A DNA stretch of 64,000 nucleotides, from contig NZ_BMRF01000006.1 of the NCBI RefSeq assembly GCF_014648495.1, positions 248,001 to 312,000 of the forward strand. Direction: 5' to 3'. The stretch is from Actinomadura cremea. GTDB lineage: Bacteria > Actinomycetota > Actinomycetes > Streptosporangiales > Streptosporangiaceae. Below the pieces are notes generated by a model, which was given only the letters and a program-made list of their open reading frames with translations, was not told the origin of the DNA and searched no databases. This document shows, in pieces, positions 58,451 to 64,000 of this stretch (its first letter is position 1; each line of letters begins with the position of its first letter). A program made the position numbers and the translations under genes.

Positions 58451-59781
58451 CCCGAGACGAACCGATTCCCGACGAGGACGCGCTCAAGGAGCTGATCGCG
58501 GACGAACTGGGCGCGTCCCGGCACCGCAGCCTCGGCCTGACCACCGACGTGCTGGCCACGGACGACCTCGTCGCCCAGGTGTCGCCGCTGATGTCGCCGC
58601 TGGTGTGGGACCTCGCCCACATCGGCAACTACGAGGAGCTGTGGCTGCTGCGCGCGGCGGCGGGCGCCGACCCGATGCGCCCGGAGATCGACGGACTGTA
58701 CGACGCGTTCGAGCACCCGCGCGCCGAGCGTCCGGCGCTGCCGCTGCTCCCGCCGGACGAGGCGCGCGCGTACATCTCCACGGTCCGCGCGAAGGTGCTG
58801 GACGCGCTGCCGTCCGTCCGGTTCGACACCCCGGACCCGCTCACCAACGGCGGGTTCGTGTACGGGATGGTCGTCCAGCACGAGCACATGCACGACGAGA
58901 CCATGCTCGCCACGCACCAGCTCCGCAAGGGCGCGCCCGCACTGCTCGACCCGCCCGGCGAGACCGTCCAGGCGGGCGGCGCCCAAGAGAAGGGCGAGGT
59001 GCTGATCGAGGGCGGGCCCTTCCAGATGGGGACGTCCGACGAACCGTGGGCGTACGACAACGAACGTCCGGTCCACATCGTGGACGTTTCTGCGTACTAC
59101 ATCGACGCAGAGCCGGTGTCGAACGCCGCCTACATCCAGTTCATGGAGGCCGGCGGATACGACGATCCGCAATGGTGGACCCAGGCCGGTTGGGAATGGC
59201 GCAACGACAGCGGGAAACGGGCCCCCGCGTTCTGGGAGCGGGAAGGGGGCCGGTGGCTTCGCCGCAGGTTCGGGAAGACCGAACCCGTCCCGCCCGGCGA
59301 GCCCGTCCAGCACGTGTGCTGGTACGAGGCGGACGCCTACGCGCGCTGGGCCGGCAAACGGCTCCCGACCGAGGCCGAGTGGGAGAAGGCCGCGCGCTGG
59401 GACCCGGCCGTGCAGCGGTCCCGGAAGTACCCGTGGGGAGAGGTGTACGAGGCAGGACGCGCGAACCTCGGGCAGCGCGCGCTTCGCCCGTCCCAGGAGG
59501 GCTCCTACGCCTCGGGTGCGTCCGCGTACGGGGTGCGCCGGATGCTCGGCGACGTCTGGGAGTGGACGTCGTCCGATTTCCACGGCTACCCGGGCTTCCG
59601 CTCCTTCCCCTACCGGGAGTACTCCGAGGTCTTCTTCGGACCGGAGTACAAGGTGCTCAGGGGAGGGTCCTGGGCGACGCACCCGCTCGCCATCCGCGGC
59701 TCGTTCCGCAACTGGGACTACCCGATCAGGAGGCAGATCTTCTCCGGGTTCCGCTGCGCACGCGACGCGGACGCCCGCTGA
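58438..59781 (+). CDS. egtB: ergothioneine sulfoxide synthase EgtB
   Basis: A 447-residue non-haem iron enzyme. The N-terminal DinB-like part holds the iron histidines in LAHIGNYEE and VVQHEHMHDE. The C-terminal formylglycine-generating fold follows: GGPFQMGTSDEPWAYDNERP, LPTEAEWEKAARW, MLGDVWEWTSSDFHGYPGF, LRGGSWATHPLAIRGSFRNWD. It joins gamma-glutamylcysteine to hercynine. GAGGAGGAGG precedes the ATG. Confidence 0.94.
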   Translation: MPPVTRDEPIPDEDALKELIADELGASRHRSLGLTTDVLATDDLVAQVSPLMSPLVWDLAHIGNYEELWLLRAAAGADPMRPEIDGLYDAFEHPRAERPALPLLPPDEARAYISTVRAKVLDALPSVRFDTPDPLTNGGFVYGMVVQHEHMHDETMLATHQLRKGAPALLDPPGETVQAGGAQEKGEVLIEGGPFQMGTSDEPWAYDNERPVHIVDVSAYYIDAEPVSNAAYIQFMEAGGYDDPQWWTQAGWEWRNDSGKRAPAFWEREGGRWLRRRFGKTEPVPPGEPVQHVCWYEADAYARWAGKRLPTEAEWEKAARWDPAVQRSRKYPWGEVYEAGRANLGQRALRPSQEGSYASGASAYGVRRMLGDVWEWTSSDFHGYPGFRSFPYREYSEVFFGPEYKVLRGGSWATHPLAIRGSFRNWDYPIRRQIFSGFRCARDADAR

Positions 59782-60515
59782 TGTGCCGCCACCTCGGGTA
59801 CCTGGGCCCGGAACGCACCCTGCACTCGCTCGTCTACGACGGCGAGCACTCCCTCGAATCGCAGGCGTACGCGCCCCGCATGACCCAGGGCAACCTCCTC
59901 AACGCCGACGGGTACGGCGTCGGCTGGTACGCCGGAGGCGAGGCCGTCCGGTTCCGCCGGGCGCAGCCCCTCTGGACGGACGCGTCGTTCCGCGAGATCG
60001 CCGCGACCGTGCGGGCCTCGTGCGCGGTCGCCGCCGTCCGGTCGGCGACCGCCGGCTTCCCGGTGGACGAGTCGGGCGCCCAGCCGTTCCGCGCCGAGAA
60101 CCGGCTGTTCAGCCACAACGGCGTCGTCCAGGGCTACGCGGAGGTCGAGTCCCGGCTCCGCGAGCTGGCGGGCGACGTCGCGCGCGTCCCGGACGCCCGC
60201 GCCCCGCTCGACTCCGCCCCGCTGCTCGCCGTCGCCGCGCGGCACTGGCGGGACGGCGCCGCGCTCGGCGCGGGCCTCGCCGCGACCGTCGCCGCCGTCA
60301 CCGCGCTCGCCCCCGGCCGCTACAACCTGCTCGCCGCCGACGGCGCGTCCCTCGCCGCGACCACCTGGGGCGACTCCCTGTTCGTCCGGGAGGACGCCGA
60401 CGCGATCGCGATCGCGTCCGAGCCGCTCGACGACGACCCCGGCTGGAAACGCGTGCCCGACCGCAGCCTCGTCACCGCCGACCGCGCGTCCGGCGTCCGC
60501 ATCGAAACCCTTTAA
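59781..60515 (+). CDS. egtC: ergothioneine amidohydrolase EgtC
   Basis: A 244-residue class II glutamine amidotransferase-like hydrolase. The N-terminal nucleophile cysteine is Cys2 (MCRHLGYLGP), with GNLLNADGYGVGWY and FSHNGVVQGY. It removes the gamma-glutamyl group from the EgtB product. It overlaps egtB by one base. Confidence 0.93.
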   Translation: MCRHLGYLGPERTLHSLVYDGEHSLESQAYAPRMTQGNLLNADGYGVGWYAGGEAVRFRRAQPLWTDASFREIAATVRASCAVAAVRSATAGFPVDESGAQPFRAENRLFSHNGVVQGYAEVESRLRELAGDVARVPDARAPLDSAPLLAVAARHWRDGAALGAGLAATVAAVTALAPGRYNLLAADGASLAATTWGDSLFVREDADAIAIASEPLDDDPGWKRVPDRSLVTADRASGVRIETL

Positions 60516-60525
60516 GGAGAACCAC

Positions 60526-61476
60526 GTGGACCGGTTCCTGACCGCCGACGACCTCGCCAAGTCGCTCCGCGCCGACGTCCGGGACGGCCTGACCGCCGCC
60601 CCCAAGACGCTGCCGCCCAAGTGGTTCTACGACGAGCGCGGCAGCGAGCTGTTCGAGGAGATCACCGCGCTCGACGAGTACTACCCGACGCGCCGCGAAC
60701 GGGAGATCCTCACCGTCCGCGCGCCCGACATCGCCGCCGCGACCGGTGCCCGCACGCTGCTGGAGCTCGGCGCCGGATCGGGTGAGAAGACGCGGCTGCT
60801 GCTGGACGCGCTCGCCGGCACCCTGCGGACCTACGTCCCGGTGGACGTCAGCGCCGACTTCCTCGAGGACGCCGCCCGCGGCATCGCCGCCGACCATCCG
60901 GGCCTCGCGGTCCGGCCGGTCGCCGCCGACTACGAGCAGCACCTGCACCTGCTGCCGGGCGGGGAGCGCACGCTCGTCGCGTTCCTCGGCGGGACGATCG
61001 GCAACATGCCGCCCGCCGAGCGGATCGGCTTCCTCGGCGGGGTCCGCGCGACCCTCGGCGACGACGGCTTCCTGCTCGTCGGCGCCGACCTCGTCAAGGA
61101 CACCGGCCGGCTCGTCCGCGCCTACGACGACGCGGCCGGGATCACCGCGGAGTTCAACCGGAACGTGCTGCGGGTGCTGAACCGCGAACTGGACGCCGAC
61201 TTCGACCCGTCGGCGTTCGAGCACGTCGCGTGCTGGAACGCGGCCGAGGAGTGGATCGAGATGCGGCTGCGCTCCGTCCGCGACCAGGACGTCCGGATCG
61301 GCGGCCTCGACCTGGACGTGTCGTTCGCGGCGGGCGAGGAGACGCGCACCGAGATCTCCGCGAAGTTCCGGCGCGAACGCCTCGAGAGCGAGCTGGGCGC
61401 GGCCGGGCTCGCGCTCGCCGAGTTCTGGACCGACCCCGCCGGCGACTTCTCGCTCAGCCTCGCGCGCCCCGCCTGA
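60526..61476 (+). CDS. egtD: histidine N-alpha-methyltransferase EgtD
   Basis: A 316-residue SAM-dependent methyltransferase: PPKWFYDERGSELFEEITALDEYYPTRREREIL, then the SAM loop LELGAGSGEKTRLLLDAL, the fold VPVDVSADFLEDAA and GGTIGNMPP. It trimethylates histidine to hercynine, the first committed step. AAGGAG precedes the GTG. No egtE lyase follows; another PLP enzyme elsewhere or non-enzymatic loss must finish the pathway. Confidence 0.94.
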   Translation: MDRFLTADDLAKSLRADVRDGLTAAPKTLPPKWFYDERGSELFEEITALDEYYPTRREREILTVRAPDIAAATGARTLLELGAGSGEKTRLLLDALAGTLRTYVPVDVSADFLEDAARGIAADHPGLAVRPVAADYEQHLHLLPGGERTLVAFLGGTIGNMPPAERIGFLGGVRATLGDDGFLLVGADLVKDTGRLVRAYDDAAGITAEFNRNVLRVLNRELDADFDPSAFEHVACWNAAEEWIEMRLRSVRDQDVRIGGLDLDVSFAAGEETRTEISAKFRRERLESELGAAGLALAEFWTDPAGDFSLSLARPA

Positions 61477-61494
61477 GGCCGTCCCGTCCGGCGG

Positions 61495-62271
61495 CTACGG
61501 CGCGTCGCGGACGGGCCGGGCGAGCCCGAGGCGCTCGATGTCGGCGGCCAGCCGGGTCGCCATGTAGCGGTGGCCCGCCGGCGTCGGGTGGGTGCCGTCC
61601 CGCTTGATGTACCGGGCCGCGTTGCCGCCGCCCATCGGCCCGCCGGTGATCCACTGCTCCGCGATCGGGTCGACGAACGGGACGCCGAGCCGCCCCGCGA
61701 GCTGCTTCAGCGCGTCCCGGACCCCGAGCACCTGCGGGGTCGGGGACCCGCTGCCCCACATCGGCCCCATCAGGACCAGGTGGGTGCCGGGCCACCGCTG
61801 CGTCGCGCGGTCCAGCAGTGTCCGCGCGGCGGCGGCGACCTCGGGGCCGGTCAGCCGCCGGTCGTTGTGGCCGCCGGACACGATCAGCATGTCCGGCGCG
61901 GGCCGCCAGCCGAGCTGCAGCTCGAACATGCCGAGGAAGTCGTCCTCGCCGTTGGTCGTCTTCACGAACCCGGTGCCGCCGCGCCCGCCGACGATCACCT
62001 GCCAGCCGAGCAGCCGCGCGGTCGCGGACGCGTACGTCTCCTCCGGGACGACGCCGACCTCGCCGACCGTGTAGCTGTCGCCGAGGAACATCACCACCGG
62101 CGGGGTCGCGCGCGGCGCCGCCGACGCGGACGCCGACTGCGACGGGCCGTCCGCCACCGCGGAGCTGTGCACCGGGTTGGCGACCGCCGAGCAGCCGACG
62201 GCCCACGGGCCGACCAGCAGAGCCAGGCACAGCGTCAACGCCGCGCCGCGACGGGCGCGGCGTAGGTACAT
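61495..62271 (-). CDS. SGNH/GDSL-hydrolase lipoprotein
   Basis: A 258-residue protein with a lipoprotein signal (LCLALLVGPWAVGCS, lipid-modified cysteine near 27), a Ser/Ala-rich spacer, then SGNH blocks: FLGDSYTVGE (nucleophile serine), GGRGGTG, GGHNDRR (block III) and DGTHPTPAGHRYMA (Asp/His). Such enzymes deacylate sugars, peptidoglycan or lipids outside the cell. It is divergent from the acyltransferase gene (187-base gap), which suggests opposing roles on the same surface polymer. Confidence 0.88.
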   Translation of the reverse strand: MYLRRARRGAALTLCLALLVGPWAVGCSAVANPVHSSAVADGPSQSASASAAPRATPPVVMFLGDSYTVGEVGVVPEETYASATARLLGWQVIVGGRGGTGFVKTTNGEDDFLGMFELQLGWRPAPDMLIVSGGHNDRRLTGPEVAAAARTLLDRATQRWPGTHLVLMGPMWGSGSPTPQVLGVRDALKQLAGRLGVPFVDPIAEQWITGGPMGGGNAARYIKRDGTHPTPAGHRYMATRLAADIERLGLARPVRDAP

Positions 62272-62458
62272 GAATACCGTCCAATGAGAACTGGGGGATG
62301 CATCCGCATTCTACTGACACGATCACCCTTCCGGGAGCGGACCGCGCGCACCCCCCGGCTCGTGTCGCCCTTTTCGAGGTCGGAGCTACACCGACCGTTC
62401 ACCCGGTTCTCACGTCCGGGTACGCGCCGGGAAACCCGGCCCCGAAAGGGTTCCGCCG

Positions 62459-63766
62459 GTGACCCGACACGAACCCCTGCCCGCGGACGCGGCGCCGACG
62501 GCGGTGCGGACCCGGCCCGACCTCCCCCCGCACGATCTCCCTCCGGACGACCGCCCCCCGCGTCCCCGGCGAGAGGTCCCGGGGCTCCCAGCGGGCGGAC
62601 GCCCCGGGCACGGCCGGCTCCGCGAGCTCGACCTGCTGCGCTTCCTCGCGGCGCTGGCGGTGGTGCTGTACCACTTCACCGGCTTCAACGGCGCGGGCGC
62701 GTGGCCCGAGCCCTCCCTCGACCTGTTCCCCGGCCTCGGCGCCGTGACGAGCCACGGGTACCTCGGCGTCGACCTGTTCTTCGTCATCAGCGGGTTCGTG
62801 ATCCTGCTGAGCGCGTGGGGACGCGGGCCCGGCGAGTTCGGCATCTCGCGCCTCGTGCGGCTCATGCCGGCGTACTGGGTCAGCGTCCTGCTCGGCGCGT
62901 TCGTGTACGCCGCGTTCAATATGGGGCACGGAGCGCCGGGCCTGGTCATCCCGAACCTCACGATGCTGCAGGGCGGCCTCGACGTCCGCAACGTGGACGC
63001 CGTGTACTGGACGCTTTGGGTCGAGCTCCACTTCTACGTGCTCGTGGCCGTCCTCGCGGGGATCGGCATCACGTACCGCTCCTGCCTCATCTTCATGGCC
63101 GCCTGGCTGTTCGGCGGCCTCTACGCCAACCAGGCCGACAACGAACTGCTCCAGGTCATGCTCCTGCCGACGTGGAGCCCGTACTTCATCGGCGGCATGG
63201 CCCTCTTCATGATCTACAAGTTCGGCCCGACGCTCCTGCTCTGGGGATACGTGGCCGTGTCGTGGCTCCTGGCGATGCACTGGGGCGCCTGGCGCGCGCG
63301 CACGGCGTGGGAAGAGGCGAACGAAATGGTCGCCGTCGCGGCGGTCACCGGCATCTTCGCGCTGATGAGCCTCATCGCGCTGGGCAAGCTCAGGTGGATC
63401 CGGTGGCGCGGCCTGACCGTCCTCGGCGCCCTGACGTACCCGCTGTACCTCGTGCACTCGCAGCTCGCGCTCCCGCTCATCGACGCCCTCTACCCGGGCC
63501 TCGGCCGCTGGGGCGCGCTCGCCGTCACCATCGGGGCGTCCCTGCTGCTCTCCTACGCGGTCTACCGGCTGGTGGAACGGCCCGCCGCGCCCTGGTTGAA
63601 GACCCGCCTTCGCGCATCCCTGGAACCCATGCGCGCCGCCGCGTCCGCCGCGTCCGCCCCGGCCGCCAGGTCGGCGCGCCATGAACCTGTGGGTGGACGG
63701 CGCGGTCCTGGCGTCAACGGCGGCGAGCCTGGCGACCGCCCCGCTCCCGACCCGCCCCGGCCCTGA
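62459..63766 (+). CDS. acyltransferase-3 (OafA/WecH type) membrane protein
   Basis: A 435-residue protein. A Pro/Arg-rich cytoplasmic start (1-55) is followed by RELDLLRFLAALAVVLYHFTGF, GVDLFFVISGFVILLSAWGR and about ten membrane segments, ending with YPLYLVHSQLALPLID and VYRLVERP. The family transfers acyl groups to sugars of surface glycans or antibiotics. The GTG preceded by GAAAGG is used. The C terminus is Ala/Pro-rich and disordered. Confidence 0.88.
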   Translation: MTRHEPLPADAAPTAVRTRPDLPPHDLPPDDRPPRPRREVPGLPAGGRPGHGRLRELDLLRFLAALAVVLYHFTGFNGAGAWPEPSLDLFPGLGAVTSHGYLGVDLFFVISGFVILLSAWGRGPGEFGISRLVRLMPAYWVSVLLGAFVYAAFNMGHGAPGLVIPNLTMLQGGLDVRNVDAVYWTLWVELHFYVLVAVLAGIGITYRSCLIFMAAWLFGGLYANQADNELLQVMLLPTWSPYFIGGMALFMIYKFGPTLLLWGYVAVSWLLAMHWGAWRARTAWEEANEMVAVAAVTGIFALMSLIALGKLRWIRWRGLTVLGALTYPLYLVHSQLALPLIDALYPGLGRWGALAVTIGASLLLSYAVYRLVERPAAPWLKTRLRASLEPMRAAASAASAPAARSARHEPVGGRRGPGVNGGEPGDRPAPDPPRP

Positions 63767-63852
63767 CCCCGGCAGCCCCCGCGCCCCGGGCGGGCGGGGC
63801 TGGGGACGGGGGCGGGGACGGGGACGGTGCGCGGGTCTCGTCGCTCGCGCAG

Positions 63853-64000
63853 ATGCTCGCGTTCGCGGCGCTGCTCGCCGGCGGTCTCGCCGGTTACGCC
63901 GCCGTCCGCGCGGTGACGGACGTGCACTACGAGGCGGGCTTGCTCAGGGGCGCGGCCGTGTGCTTCGCCGTGGCCGTCGCCGTGTGCGCCTTGACCGACC
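63853..64000 (+). CDS. membrane protein, cut by window end
   Basis: From an internal ATG the frame stays open to the last base and encodes hydrophobic segments (MLAFAALLAGGLAGYAAV and GAAVCFAVAVAVCAL). The frame is also open upstream through a G-rich stretch back to about 63770, but I see no start there. It is likely a polytopic membrane protein of unknown family; the true start is uncertain. Confidence 0.4.
   Translation, partial: MLAFAALLAGGLAGYAAVRAVTDVHYEAGLLRGAAVCFAVAVAVCALTD

Noticed and set aside
63562-63927. A minus-strand protein at the right edge
   Set aside because: It is antisense to the end of the acyltransferase and consists of Arg/Gly/Pro low complexity.

Overview
The window is very GC-rich DNA (estimated by eye at 70-75 percent G+C) with GTG and TTG starts, 1-4 base overlaps between genes, long GC hairpins between convergent genes and many TetR-type regulators. 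It reads as the chromosome of a filamentous actinomycete. A KstR/CYP125/FadA5 steroid set, the egtABCD order, a gvpOAFGYZJLSK gas-vesicle order and a DUF397 protein fit the Streptomyces/Thermomonosporaceae (Actinomadura-like) side of the phylum. The genus is a guess. I saw no rRNA, tRNA, CRISPR array, insertion sequence or phage.

Layout. 1-5012: end of an ABC-F ATPase, a small membrane protein, a metallo-beta-lactamase-fold hydrolase, then FadA5 thiolase and CYP125, each preceded by a KstR-type operator. 5013-5532 is the only gene-free stretch above 300 bases; it holds regulatory sites and a possible gene remnant. 5533-8692: an MFS pump with an unusual C-terminal tail and its probable TetR repressor, which share an operator. 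9213-15968: a P450 divergent from a tightly overlapped operon of an OleA-like condensing enzyme, a GT2 glycosyltransferase, a frameshifted second P450, an OleC-like ligase and an OleD-like reductase. OleB is absent. This looks like a beta-lactone-type lipid or natural-product cluster and is the main discovery candidate. 16018-19964: a self-regulating HTH/Clp-N protein, an MFS/Rrf2 pair, a degenerate alpha/beta hydrolase and a PNPOx-fold protein.

20036-31896: a purine catabolism island (PucR regulator; uraD, uraH, uricase; three-subunit xanthine dehydrogenase with an embedded 8-oxoguanine/guanine deaminase; hydroxypyruvate isomerase; allantoinase; allantoicase). Together they take guanine and hypoxanthine through urate and allantoin to ureidoglycolate and the C2-C3 glyoxylate pool. 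31910-40001: thioesterase/MarR pair, Tat-exported cholesterol oxidase, persulfide dioxygenase-rhodanese fusion, DUF397 protein, secreted streptogrisin-like protease, and an ECF sigma factor with its membrane partner. 40100-44195: KstR repressor and the ChsE1/ChsE2/MaoC enzymes that shorten the steroid side chain. Together with cholesterol oxidase, FadA5 and CYP125 this makes steroid degradation a theme spread over 40 kb.

44202-46755: small housekeeping or stress genes (HD protein, SnoaL-like, DHFR-like, ArsR-VOC pair). 46759-52262: a complete minus-strand gas-vesicle cluster in the Streptomyces order. 52427-56926: two TetR regulators, a small membrane protein, a DHA2 drug exporter and a sigma-like protein tethered to the membrane. 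57218-61476: ergothioneine genes egtABCD. 61495-64000: an SGNH-hydrolase lipoprotein, an acyltransferase-3 membrane protein and a cut-off membrane protein.
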